DNA of 64,000 bases from Marivivens aquimaris (lineage in GTDB: Bacteria; Pseudomonadota; Alphaproteobacteria; Rhodobacterales; Rhodobacteraceae). The stretch lies in contig NZ_JADBGB010000001.1 in NCBI RefSeq assembly GCF_015220045.1, positions 3,155,001 through 3,219,000 of the forward strand, given 5' to 3'. Shown here in pieces: positions 36,807 through 45,238 of the stretch; position 1 is the stretch's first letter; every line of letters starts with the position of its first letter. A program made the position numbers and the translations under genes. The notes under the pieces were generated by a model. That model had not been told where the DNA came from and ran no database searches. It saw nothing but the letters and a program-made list of their open reading frames with translations.

Positions 36807-36819
36807 GATACCGGGTATC
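36807..36819. promoter_or_regulatory. operator-like palindrome before the HxlR gene
   Basis: GATACC-G-GGTATC is a perfect palindrome in the space between the divergent HxlR and nitroreductase genes. The two TATACC copies at about 36864 and 36883 keep part of the same sequence. Binding by the HxlR protein is inference. Confidence 0.4.
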
Positions 36820-36900
36820 AGAAATGTGCCTTCTTGCGGCTCGTTTCCGGTTCCCAATATATACCAGTATCTTTCATATACCACTCCTTAAGGTACTATA

Positions 36901-37530
36901 ATGTTCTACGAAAAACTGAACTGGCGCTACGCAACCAAAGCCATGGACCCCGCGAAAAAGGTTCCGGCTGAAAAGATCGACCGCATCGTCGAAGCTGCTC
37001 GTATGGCGCCGACCTCCTCGGGCCTCCAGCCGTTCGAAATCTTCGTTGTCTATAACGATGGCGTTCGCGCTCAATTGTCCGAAGCCGCATTCGGTCAGCG
37101 TCAGCTTGTCGACGGCACCGCTGTTCTGGTCTTCGCGGCTTGGGACAACTACTCCGACGCGCGCATCGACGAATTCGTCGACCTGACCGCCGAAGTTCGC
37201 GGTAGCTCGGACGGCCTGAAGGAATACTTCGACCGCCTGAAAGGCATGTATCTGCCGCGCGAAGCCGACGTGAACTTCCAGCACGCCGCTCGTCAGGCTT
37301 ACATCGGTCTGGGCTTCTCGATCATGGCCGCTGCCGAGGAAGAAGTCGACGCGACCCCGATGGAAGGCTTCGACAACGCCAAGTTCGATGAGATCCTCGG
37401 TCTGACCGAAAAGGGCCTCAAGTCGGTCTGTATCCTTCCGGTCGGTTACCGCGACGAAACCGCTGACTGGCTCGCTCCGATGAAGAAGGTCCGCCGTCCG
37501 CGCGATCAATTCGTCACCGAGATCAAGTAA
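36901..37530 (+). CDS. nitroreductase family protein (NfsB-like NAD(P)H-dependent oxidoreductase)
   Basis: This 209-residue FMN flavoprotein has the nitroreductase start WRYATKAMDPAKKVP, ARMAPTSSGLQPFEIFVV (FMN site) and the C-terminal ILPVGYRDETADWLAPMKKVRRP with the R-x-P end. Enzymes of this kind reduce quinones, nitro compounds or flavins with NAD(P)H. AAGG stands nine bases before the ATG. The divergent HxlR regulator suggests induction by electrophiles such as quinones. Confidence 0.9.
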   Translation: MFYEKLNWRYATKAMDPAKKVPAEKIDRIVEAARMAPTSSGLQPFEIFVVYNDGVRAQLSEAAFGQRQLVDGTAVLVFAAWDNYSDARIDEFVDLTAEVRGSSDGLKEYFDRLKGMYLPREADVNFQHAARQAYIGLGFSIMAAAEEEVDATPMEGFDNAKFDEILGLTEKGLKSVCILPVGYRDETADWLAPMKKVRRPRDQFVTEIK

Positions 37531-37642
37531 GCCGATCAGGCCGAAGGGACGTGCGATAGCCGTTTTAGCCTTGCAAACTTGGGTTTCATTCGCTAAACGC
37601 ACGCACGTCCGCAGGCCGTTAAGAGCCGCAAGACAGATGAGC

Positions 37643-37680
37643 AGGGCCCGAGGCATACCTCTGGCCCTCATTGTTTTGCG
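37643..37680 (+). terminator. hairpin with T-rich tail upstream of rpsA
   Basis: AGGGCC-C-GAGG-CATA-CCTC-T-GGCCCT forms ten base pairs with one mismatch and is followed by CATTGTTTTG. It may end the nitroreductase transcript or attenuate one entering rpsA. The rest of the 240-base gap holds another perfect repeat, GGACGTGCG (37547) / CGCACGTCC (37602), and no gene that I can see. Confidence 0.6.
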
Positions 37681-37770
37681 AATCAAGGCGGTCATGGATG
37701 AACGAAACTAAGACCGGCGGAACCAACCGCCTGGCCCGTGAAAAGCACTTGTAAAGGAAACTGTACGCTC

Positions 37771-39453
37771 ATGAGCGCTAACGCATCGATGGAGGAATTC
37801 GAAGCCCTCCTTAACGAAAGCTTCGAAATCGACACCCCGAGCGAAGGTTCGGTTGTCAAAGGCAAAGTCATCGCTGTTGAAGCTGGCCAAGCCATCATCG
37901 ACGTAGGCTACAAAATGGAAGGCCGCGTCGATCTTAAAGAATTCGCAAACCCGGGCGAAGCTCCGAACATCAACGTCGGCGACGAAGTTGAAGTGTTCCT
38001 GCGCGCTGCCGAAAACGCACGTGGCGAAGCCGTCATCTCGCGTGAAATGGCTCGCCGCGAAGAAGCCTGGGATCGTCTGGAAAAGGCATACGCCGCAGAA
38101 GAGCGCGTCGAAGGCGCAATCTTCGGTCGCGTCAAGGGCGGCTTCACCGTGGATCTGGGCGGCGCTGTTGCGTTCCTGCCGGGTTCGCAGGTTGACGTTC
38201 GTCCGGTTCGCGATGCTGGCCCGCTCATGGGTCTCAAGCAGCCGTTCCAGATCCTCAAGATGGACCGTCGTCGTGGCAACATCGTTGTTTCGCGTCGCGC
38301 TATCCTCGAAGAATCGCGTGCCGAACAGCGCGCCGAAGTCATCGGCAACTTGGCTGAAGGCCAGACCGTCGAAGGCGTCGTCAAGAACATCACCGAATAC
38401 GGTGCGTTCGTTGACCTCGGCGGTGTTGACGGCCTGCTGCACGTCACCGACATGGCATGGCGCCGTGTAAACCACCCGTCGGAAATCCTGTCGATCGGCG
38501 AGACCATCAAAGTTCAGGTCATCAAGATCAACAAGGACACCCACCGTATCTCGCTCGGCATGAAGCAGCTTCAGGCCGACCCGTGGGATTCGGTCGAAAA
38601 CAAGTACCCGCTCGAGTCGGTTCACACCGGCCGCGTGACCAACATCACCGACTACGGCGCCTTCGTGGAGCTGGAGCCGGGCGTCGAAGGTCTGGTACAC
38701 GTTTCGGAAATGTCCTGGACCAAGAAGAACGTCCACCCGGGCAAGATCGTTTCGACCTCGCAGGAAGTCGAAGTCATGGTTCTGGAAATCGACTCGGCCA
38801 AGCGTCGCGTTTCGCTCGGTCTCAAGCAGACCCAGCGCAACCCGTGGGAAGTCTTTGCTGAGACCCACCCGGAAGGCACCCAGGTCGAAGGCGAAGTCAA
38901 GAACATCACCGAATTCGGTCTGTTCATCGGCCTGCCGGGCGACATCGACGGCATGGTTCACCTTTCGGACCTGTCGTGGGACGAGCGCGGTGAAGACGCC
39001 ATCCAGAACTACCGCAAGGGCGACGTCGTCAAAGCCGTTGTCACCGAAGTCGACGTTGAGAAAGAGCGTATCTCGCTCTCGATCAAGCAGCTGGCAGGCG
39101 ACCCGTTCGCTGAAGCTATCGGCGGCGTGAAGCGTGGTTCGATCATCACCGTCAACGTCACCGCTATCGAAGATGGCGGCATCGAGGTCGAATACGAAGG
39201 CATGAAGTCGTTCATCCGTCGTTCGGACCTCTCGCGTGACCGTGCTGACCAGCGTCCTGAGCGTTTCGGCGTAGGCGACAAGGTCGACGTTCGCGTCACC
39301 AACGTCGACTCGAAGTCGCGCAAGCTGGGTCTGTCGATCAAAGCTCGCGAAATCGCCGAAGAAAAAGAAGCTGTCGAACAGTACGGTTCGTCCGACTCGG
39401 GCGCTTCGCTGGGCGACATCCTCGGCGCAGCTCTGAAGGGTGGCGACGAGTAA
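37771..39453 (+). CDS. rpsA: 30S ribosomal protein S1
   Basis: S1 helps mRNA binding and unwinding on the 30S subunit. The 560-residue protein has six S1 (OB-fold) repeats, from about residue 30 to 530; repeats of the form GxVKNITEYGAFVDLGGVDGLLHVTDM are clear. The start MSANASMEEFEALLNESF is the alphaproteobacterial form. AAAGGA lies 12 bases before the ATG, a loose spacing often seen for S1, whose translation is autoregulated. The strong codon bias fits a highly expressed gene. Confidence 0.96.
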   Translation: MSANASMEEFEALLNESFEIDTPSEGSVVKGKVIAVEAGQAIIDVGYKMEGRVDLKEFANPGEAPNINVGDEVEVFLRAAENARGEAVISREMARREEAWDRLEKAYAAEERVEGAIFGRVKGGFTVDLGGAVAFLPGSQVDVRPVRDAGPLMGLKQPFQILKMDRRRGNIVVSRRAILEESRAEQRAEVIGNLAEGQTVEGVVKNITEYGAFVDLGGVDGLLHVTDMAWRRVNHPSEILSIGETIKVQVIKINKDTHRISLGMKQLQADPWDSVENKYPLESVHTGRVTNITDYGAFVELEPGVEGLVHVSEMSWTKKNVHPGKIVSTSQEVEVMVLEIDSAKRRVSLGLKQTQRNPWEVFAETHPEGTQVEGEVKNITEFGLFIGLPGDIDGMVHLSDLSWDERGEDAIQNYRKGDVVKAVVTEVDVEKERISLSIKQLAGDPFAEAIGGVKRGSIITVNVTAIEDGGIEVEYEGMKSFIRRSDLSRDRADQRPERFGVGDKVDVRVTNVDSKSRKLGLSIKAREIAEEKEAVEQYGSSDSGASLGDILGAALKGGDE

Positions 39454-39479
39454 TCGTTCCCTTCGGATCGCAAGATCAG

Positions 39480-39510
39480 GCCCCGCTACCAGCCGGTAGC
39501 GGGGCTTTTT
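39480..39510 (+). terminator. terminator of rpsA
   Basis: GCCCCGCTACC and GGTAGCGGGGC with a three-base loop, followed by T5C. The remaining bases to 39725 hold the ihfB promoter region, in which I see no gene and no clear -35/-10 pair. Confidence 0.92.
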
Positions 39511-39725
39511 CTTTGCCGAATCAAAATTCGTGAAGTTGTGGTCGCGTGTGCATCTGCGACTGGGTTGTGCAGCTCCGAACCGGCAAAAGGGTGCCAAATA
39601 CCCGTAACATCTGCGAATTTCTTCATAGGCCCTGTGAGAAACCTTTGCCGCGTTGGACTGAATACGTATAGTTTTCTCTATTACAGGGATTAACTCTGAG
39701 CCGATTATTCGGGGGGAGCTACAGC

Positions 39726-40028
39726 ATGATCAGGTCCGAACTGATCCAGAAGATCGCAGACGAGAACCCGCATCTCTATCAGCGGGACGTCGAAAAGATC
39801 GTGAATACCGTATTTGAAACCGTCACCGACGCCATGGCCGAAGGCAATCGTGTCGAACTGCGCGGTTTCGGCGCGTTTTCAGTCAAGAAGCGCGATGCAA
39901 GAATGGGACGGAACCCTCGCACCGGTGAACCCGTTGATGTAGAGGAAAAGCACGTCCCTTTCTTCAAGACAGGCAAGCTCTTGCGCGACCGCCTGAACGG
40001 TCTGGAAGGGACCGAAGACGACGAGTAA
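39726..40028 (+). CDS. ihfB: integration host factor subunit beta
   Basis: IHF-beta pairs with IHF-alpha to bend DNA in recombination, replication and transcription. The 100-residue DNABII protein has the start [17 protein letters not shown] and the DNA-binding arm [30 protein letters not shown], with Pro in the minor-groove-intercalating position (NPRTG). The segment [10 protein letters not shown] is diagnostic. GGGGGGAG precedes the ATG. A LapA-domain gene follows nine bases later; rpsA-ihfB-lapA is a common gene order. Confidence 0.95.
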   Translation: MIRSELIQKIADENPHLYQRDVEKIVNTVFETVTDAMAEGNRVELRGFGAFSVKKRDARMGRNPRTGEPVDVEEKHVPFFKTGKLLRDRLNGLEGTEDDE

Positions 40029-40037
40029 GAGAGATTT

Positions 40038-40385
40038 ATGAAAACAATCCGTTACGCATTCTGGGGTCTGGTGGCGCTGGTTCTTGTGTTGGTTGGCCTC
40101 GCCAACCGCGATATCGTTACCCTGCGCGCCATGCCTCAGGCCATGGCCGACCTTCTTCACATTTCACCTGACATCCAGCTGCCGCTCTTCGTGGCGATCT
40201 TTGCTGGCGTCGGCATCGGCCTGCTGATCGGATTCCTGTGGGAGTGGATGCGCGAGCATCCGGTCCGCAAACAGGCGCGTCGCCAAGGCAAAGAAGCCAA
40301 AAAGCTGCGTCAGGAACTTGCCACCCGTAGCGATGGCACCGGACACAGCAAGGACGATGTTCTGGCTCTGGTCGAACGGTCCTAA
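40038..40385 (+). CDS. LapA-domain (DUF1049) inner membrane protein
   Basis: This 115-residue protein has two helices (about 5-22, [19 protein letters not shown], and about 47-69, [23 protein letters not shown]) and then a basic coiled-coil-like tail ([23 protein letters not shown]). This is the LapA layout; in E. coli LapA works with LapB and FtsH in lipopolysaccharide control. Members after ihfB are widespread. GAGAG precedes the ATG. Confidence 0.88.
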   Translation: MKTIRYAFWGLVALVLVLVGLANRDIVTLRAMPQAMADLLHISPDIQLPLFVAIFAGVGIGLLIGFLWEWMREHPVRKQARRQGKEAKKLRQELATRSDGTGHSKDDVLALVERS

Positions 40386-40390
40386 GCACG

Positions 40391-41032
40391 ATGCCTGATG
40401 TTCGCGTAAAGATTTGCGGCCTTCGGGACCGCACCAATCTCGTTGCCGCATGTGAAGCCGGAGCCGCCTATGTCGGCTTCGTTTTCTTTCCCAAAAGCCC
40501 GCGCAATGTGACCATCGATGAAGCCGCCGATCTGGCGCTCGCGACGAAGCTTGGCGTCGCAAAGGTCGCGCTGGTCGTCGATCCGACAGACGAGCTGCTG
40601 GACCAGATCACGGCCAAGGTGCCGCTCGATATGATCCAGCTTCACGGCAAGGAAACGCCCGAGCGTGTGGCCGAAGTGCGCAGCCGTTACGGTCTGCCGG
40701 TGATGAAGGCCATCGGCCTGTCTGGCCCCGAAGACACCCCGCAGATCGACATCTACGCCAAGGTCGCCGATCAGCTGCTGATCGAACCGAAGGCGCCCAA
40801 GGGTTCCGACCGTCCGGGTGGCAATGGTGTGACGCTTGATTGGTCGCTCGCCCGCCGCAAATACTGGACCCGTCCGTGGATGCTGGCCGGAGGTCTGAAC
40901 GCGGGCAACGTGGCGCAGGCGGTGGACTACACGGGCGCGCGTCAGGTGGACCTGTCCTCCGGTGTCGAGAGCGCACCCGGCGTCAAAGACCCCGACATGA
41001 TCCGCGCGTTCATGAAAGCCGTCCAATCATGA
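40391..41032 (+). CDS. trpF: phosphoribosylanthranilate isomerase
   Basis: TrpF converts N-(5'-phosphoribosyl)anthranilate to the carboxyphenylamino-deoxyribulose form. The 213-residue TIM barrel has the catalytic Cys in VKICGLRD (about 8), Asp in LVVDPTDE and the phosphate site [13 protein letters not shown]. It starts five bases behind lapA and its stop overlaps the GNAT start (ATGA). trpB lies about 1.1 kb further, beyond an opposing gene. Confidence 0.95.
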   Translation: MPDVRVKICGLRDRTNLVAACEAGAAYVGFVFFPKSPRNVTIDEAADLALATKLGVAKVALVVDPTDELLDQITAKVPLDMIQLHGKETPERVAEVRSRYGLPVMKAIGLSGPEDTPQIDIYAKVADQLLIEPKAPKGSDRPGGNGVTLDWSLARRKYWTRPWMLAGGLNAGNVAQAVDYTGARQVDLSSGVESAPGVKDPDMIRAFMKAVQS

Positions 41033-41463
41033 CATTGGCCTTCCGCCCTGCGACACGGGCGGATGTGCCCGCCATTCTGGAGTTGCTGGCCGAGGACTGG
41101 ATCGGGGCAACCCGCACCGAGCTCGACGGCGATGCGATGTTCGATGCTCTCCAAGGCACCGAACTGATCGTCGGAGAGATGGACGGCAAGATCATCGCCA
41201 CCTACCAGATCTCCATCAATCACCTGATTTCGCTGTCCGCACCGTGCCGCGCAATCCTCGAAGGCGTGCGCGTGGCCTCCCATCTGCGCGGGCAGAAGAT
41301 CGGTGAACAGCTGGTGGCCGACGCCGAAGAACGTGCGAAGCGGGCAGGGGCCACGGTGATGAACCTGACCTCGAACAGCACGCGCGTGGCGGCTCACCGT
41401 TTCTACATCCGGCTCGGCTATAAACAGAGCCACGCTGGCTTCAGGAAAGCGCTCACCTCGTAA
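41029..41463 (+). CDS. GNAT family N-acetyltransferase
   Basis: This 144-residue acetyltransferase has the acetyl-CoA motif [29 protein letters not shown] (motif A, R-x-x-G-x-G/A as RGQKIG) and the final [26 protein letters not shown]. It is coupled to trpF by an ATGA overlap. The substrate is unknown. Its end overlaps the convergent DUF4893 gene by 11 bases. Confidence 0.9.
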   Translation: MTLAFRPATRADVPAILELLAEDWIGATRTELDGDAMFDALQGTELIVGEMDGKIIATYQISINHLISLSAPCRAILEGVRVASHLRGQKIGEQLVADAEERAKRAGATVMNLTSNSTRVAAHRFYIRLGYKQSHAGFRKALTS

Positions 41464-42043
41464 GATAGAGGATGTCGTACTGGCTCTCGAATTGGGGCGA
41501 GGGCTGCATGAGGCGCGCGGTATCCTCGCCCGTCATTTCGAAATAACCGACAACAGAATGGGTCGAGCCGGGATCGACGAGGGTGTTGGTATCGGTCGGC
41601 AGTTCGTCATAGCTCACCGCAGGTCCGCCATCGACATAACCGACACCGAGGTAGAGCCATTTCCCGCCTTCGATCTTGCTGAACTGGCCGGATGTCCGCT
41701 GCGATCCTGTCAGCTTCTCCAGATCGTAGGTGCCGTCGTCGACCTTTGTGATGCGACAGCGGAAGTCTTGGTAAATGACGATCTCTAGGAAGCGCCCGCC
41801 GAGTTTCGCCGTGCGGCAGTTCCAGTTGCCCTCCACATTGCTCAGTTCGATTTCGGGCGGGTTCACGATCTGCTCAAGAAGCCGGAGTTCCGACTGGCTG
41901 GCGGCACCGACTGCACTCGCCAAGGCTTCGGCGTAGGTGTCGGCATTGTTCGCCAACCTCTCTTGGTCGGGGAGGCGGACGTCCGCTCCCGCAATGGTGG
42001 CGCAGAAAGTGGCAAGTGCGACGAAACCAACCGTCTTCAACAT
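41453..42043 (-). CDS. DUF4893 family exported protein
   Basis: The 196-residue precursor has a signal peptide (MLKTVGFVALATFCATIAGA, cleavage near AGADV). The mature part is of mixed alpha and beta type with GNWNCRTAKLGG, ITKVDDGTYDLEKLTGSQRTSGQF and YLGVGYVDG, which match DUF4893. It is probably periplasmic and its function is unknown. It sits opposite to trpF-GNAT and trpB, separating the two trp genes. Confidence 0.83.
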   Translation of the reverse strand: MLKTVGFVALATFCATIAGADVRLPDQERLANNADTYAEALASAVGAASQSELRLLEQIVNPPEIELSNVEGNWNCRTAKLGGRFLEIVIYQDFRCRITKVDDGTYDLEKLTGSQRTSGQFSKIEGGKWLYLGVGYVDGGPAVSYDELPTDTNTLVDPGSTHSVVGYFEMTGEDTARLMQPSPQFESQYDILYLTR

Positions 42044-42133
42044 ATCGGATTACCTTTGTGTCGTGACCTGCTATTTACCCTAGACCTTACGGACGCTAAG
42101 TCCGAAGGCGAATCCGTATAGGGAGGTAGGGTC

Positions 42134-43390
42134 ATGGCAGACGATCTATTTAACAGCTTCATGAACGGACCTGACGAGCAAGGCCGCTTTGGCAATTACG
42201 GCGGACGTTTCGTTGCCGAAACGCTGATGCCGCTCGTTCTGGAACTTCAGAAAGAGTACGAAAAAGCCAAGGACGATCCCACTTTCTGGGCTGAAATGGA
42301 CGACCTGTGGAAGCACTACGTCGGCCGTCCGTCGCCGCTGTATTACGCATCCCGCATGACCGAAGAGCTCGGCGGTGCGAAGATCTACCTCAAGCGTGAC
42401 GAACTGAACCACACCGGCGCGCACAAGGTGAACAACGTCCTCGGCCAGATCATTCTGGCGCGCCGCATGGGCAAAACCCGCATCATCGCGGAAACCGGCG
42501 CGGGTCAGCACGGCGTTGCGACCGCGACGGTCTGTGCGAAATTCGGCCTCAAGTGCGTTGTCTACATGGGCGCCCACGACGTTGAACGTCAGGCACCGAA
42601 CGTGTTCCGTATGCGCCTGCTGGGTGCAGAAGTCGTTCCGGTCACTTCGGGCCGCGGTACGCTCAAGGACGCGATGAACGATGCGCTGCGTGACTGGGTC
42701 ACCAACATCGACGACACCTTCTACTGCATCGGCACCGTCGCCGGTCCGCACCCCTATCCGGCGATGGTCCGCGATTTCCAGTCGATTATCGGCAAGGAAG
42801 TCCGCTGGCAGCTACCCGAGCAGGAAGGCGAAGGCCGTTTGCCCGACACCGTGATCGCGGCGATCGGCGGCGGCTCGAATGCGATGGGCCTGTTCTACCC
42901 GTTCCTCGACGACAAGTCGGTCAACATCATCGGCGTCGAAGCTGGCGGTAAGGGCGTGAACGAAAAGATGGAGCACTGCGCGTCGCTGACCGGCGGCCGT
43001 CCGGGCGTTCTGCACGGCAACCGTACGTATCTGCTTCAGGACGAAGACGGTCAGATCCTCGAAGGTTTCTCGATCTCGGCTGGCCTCGACTATCCGGGTA
43101 TCGGTCCGGAGCACGCATGGCTGCACGACATCGGCCGCGCGCAGTACGTGTCGATTACAGACAAAGAGGCGCTCGAGGCGTTCCAGTTCTCCTGCCGTAC
43201 TGAAGGCATCATTCCGGCGCTCGAACCCTCGCACGCGCTGGCGCATGTGATGAAGATCGCGCCGACGCTGCCGAAGGACCACATCATCGTCATGAACATG
43301 TGTGGCCGCGGTGACAAAGACATCTTCACCGTCGCCCGCCATCTGGGCGTGGACATGTCGGACACCAAAATCGGTCGCGACGCCGACTAA
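42134..43390 (+). CDS. trpB: tryptophan synthase beta chain
   Basis: TrpB joins indole with serine using PLP. The 418-residue protein has the PLP lysine Lys98 in [14 protein letters not shown], the phosphate loop GGGSNAMG and the start [21 protein letters not shown] precedes the ATG. No trpA follows in this window; a terminator ends the gene, so trpA must be elsewhere. Confidence 0.97.
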   Translation: MADDLFNSFMNGPDEQGRFGNYGGRFVAETLMPLVLELQKEYEKAKDDPTFWAEMDDLWKHYVGRPSPLYYASRMTEELGGAKIYLKRDELNHTGAHKVNNVLGQIILARRMGKTRIIAETGAGQHGVATATVCAKFGLKCVVYMGAHDVERQAPNVFRMRLLGAEVVPVTSGRGTLKDAMNDALRDWVTNIDDTFYCIGTVAGPHPYPAMVRDFQSIIGKEVRWQLPEQEGEGRLPDTVIAAIGGGSNAMGLFYPFLDDKSVNIIGVEAGGKGVNEKMEHCASLTGGRPGVLHGNRTYLLQDEDGQILEGFSISAGLDYPGIGPEHAWLHDIGRAQYVSITDKEALEAFQFSCRTEGIIPALEPSHALAHVMKIAPTLPKDHIIVMNMCGRGDKDIFTVARHLGVDMSDTKIGRDAD

Positions 43391-43393
43391 AAT

Positions 43394-43419
43394 AAAAGGC
43401 CCCGCGAGGGGCCTTTTTC
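43394..43419 (+). terminator. bidirectional terminator between trpB and the DUF2332 gene
   Basis: AAAAGGCCCC-GCGA-GGGGCCTTTTT has T-runs on both strands and lies between two convergent genes. Confidence 0.92.
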
Positions 43420-44446
43420 ATTCCGGTGCTTTCCAGTTGATCCAGCGTCCGTGGAAATCGGCGCGGCCCATTTTGAGCGACAGGTCTCCGGGCCAGAGGC
43501 GTAGCGTCAAAGCTGCGCCTTTTCCGCTTCCGTCGTTCTCCATCCGGAACCACGCGAGCGGCGCTTTCTTTGTCGCGGCCTTGCCCAGTGTCTCGATGGC
43601 AGCGCGTCCGCGTTCCTGCTGCGGCCCGCTAAGATACTGCCACGCGACGGTCGAATAGATCATCGTCATCGCGCCTTGGGTCAGCGACAGGCTGTCCAGC
43701 CATTCGACAGCATCGCCCTGAAGCACGGGCGTGTCGCAGAGCGTAATGGCGGAGCGGGTCAGCTCCATCCGGTAGTTCTGATCGGCCCAAAGGTAGGACA
43801 GCAGGCGGGTCGCATCGACAGGACTGCGCGGGTCGATGGGCATGAGGTCGATGCCTTGGCGGTCGACGACCTCGATGTCTGCGGCGGGCGGCGGGTTGCC
43901 GGTCCAATCGGGGGTGAAGACGACAGGGCTATCGGGGTTGCCAAAGACCTTGTCACCGACCTCTAGCCCGTAGCGATCAAAATGCAGGTTCAGGCCCGCA
44001 CTCGACCCGATTTCGCGCAGGACCAAGGGCAGCTTGTAGCGCTCCGTGATCCACTGACCGGCGGCGATCAGCGCGGCAGAGCGGCGGACCTCGTTCGTCT
44101 GTGGTGGGCTGTCGATCCACGTCGAGATGAACGCGGCTTCATCGGTCAGCGCCCACTCGACAGCGCCCCAAAGCGTTTCGTCATCCTGCTCGTGCGGCGG
44201 AAATACGTCCTGCATTCCGCAGCGTTCCAGCAGCGCCAGCGCATGAAGCGCGGAACCTACGCGCAAGGGAAGCGATTCGCCCGACGGACCGAGGTCTCCG
44301 GGCCAATTAAACATCTTCCGCGTGACGGGACGGTCAGGTTGCAGCCTATCGGCGAGCAGATTCATCAAGCGCTGCATGAACGGAGAGCCGAGCTCGCCGC
44401 ACGCTTTGGCTTGGGTTCTGAACGCTTCAGGAAGCCTGTCCGTCAT
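43418..44446 (-). CDS. DUF2332 family protein
   Basis: The 342-residue protein has the DUF2332 marks: an N-terminal [24 protein letters not shown] helix, [17 protein letters not shown] (about residues 157-173, a SAM-binding-like E-x-G-x-S-A-G-L-N loop), [11 protein letters not shown] and [14 protein letters not shown] end. The Rossmann-like loop suggests a methyltransferase fold, but no activity is known. It overlaps the pth stop by four bases on the same strand, so the two are translationally coupled. Confidence 0.87.
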   Translation of the reverse strand: MTDRLPEAFRTQAKACGELGSPFMQRLMNLLADRLQPDRPVTRKMFNWPGDLGPSGESLPLRVGSALHALALLERCGMQDVFPPHEQDDETLWGAVEWALTDEAAFISTWIDSPPQTNEVRRSAALIAAGQWITERYKLPLVLREIGSSAGLNLHFDRYGLEVGDKVFGNPDSPVVFTPDWTGNPPPAADIEVVDRQGIDLMPIDPRSPVDATRLLSYLWADQNYRMELTRSAITLCDTPVLQGDAVEWLDSLSLTQGAMTMIYSTVAWQYLSGPQQERGRAAIETLGKAATKKAPLAWFRMENDGSGKGAALTLRLWPGDLSLKMGRADFHGRWINWKAPE

Positions 44447-45123
44447 TTGAATTTGTCCGCCAGTTTCTGCAAAGGCGAACGATTGTCTACGGCTTCGGGT
44501 TCCGCCTCGACCTTCGCGGGTTTGGCCGCTTTGGGTGTCGTGGTCGACGAACGGGGCGGGGCGACACGCAGTGCAACGGCGTTCATGAACTTCGGACCGT
44601 CACCACCCGCGAGGGCAGGGGCGCCGTCCGAAATGCCGCGCATCAGGTCATCGAGCCAATCCTGCTCCACCTTCGCGAAATCGGCCAAAACATAGCCCGC
44701 AACGCGATCTTTGTGCCCTGGATGGCCGATTCCGAGCCTTACGCGGTCATATTCGGCCCCGATGTGCTGGTGAATGGAGCGCAAACCATTGTGGCCTGCG
44801 TGGCCGCCGCCGGTCTTCAAACGACACTTTCCGGGGGCAAGATCGAGCTCGTCATGGAATACCACCACGTCCGCAGGATCGAGTTTGTGAAAGCGCATCG
44901 CCTCGCCGACCGACTGGCCGGAGAGGTTCATAAACGTTTCGGGTTTCAGCAGCAGCACCTTTTCGGAGCCCAGCCGCCCTTCGCTAATCTGTCCCTGAAA
45001 TTTCGCGCGCCACGGGGCAAATCCGTGGTCCTCGGCAATCCGTTCAACGGCCATAAAACCGATGTTGTGACGATTCCGCGCATATTTCGCGCCAGGGTTT
45101 CCAAGTCCGACAAAAAGTTTCAT
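44443..45123 (-). CDS. pth: peptidyl-tRNA hydrolase
   Basis: Pth frees stalled peptidyl-tRNAs. The 226-residue protein starts [24 protein letters not shown] with the catalytic His19 and includes [30 protein letters not shown] basic, Pro/Ala-rich C-terminal tail of about 45 residues goes beyond the E. coli length. rplY, often next to pth in alphaproteobacteria, lies beyond the helicase gene here. Confidence 0.96.
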   Translation of the reverse strand: MKLFVGLGNPGAKYARNRHNIGFMAVERIAEDHGFAPWRAKFQGQISEGRLGSEKVLLLKPETFMNLSGQSVGEAMRFHKLDPADVVVFHDELDLAPGKCRLKTGGGHAGHNGLRSIHQHIGAEYDRVRLGIGHPGHKDRVAGYVLADFAKVEQDWLDDLMRGISDGAPALAGGDGPKFMNAVALRVAPPRSSTTTPKAAKPAKVEAEPEAVDNRSPLQKLADKFK

Positions 45124-45238
45124 AATAGCAAACTAATCGCGCACTCAGTCATGCACCATCGAAAAAGGCCATATACATGTCCTTTAAAAGAAGCTATTGG
45201 CGCGCCTTCTGCTATTCTCTTTGTGAAAGTCCCCCGAC

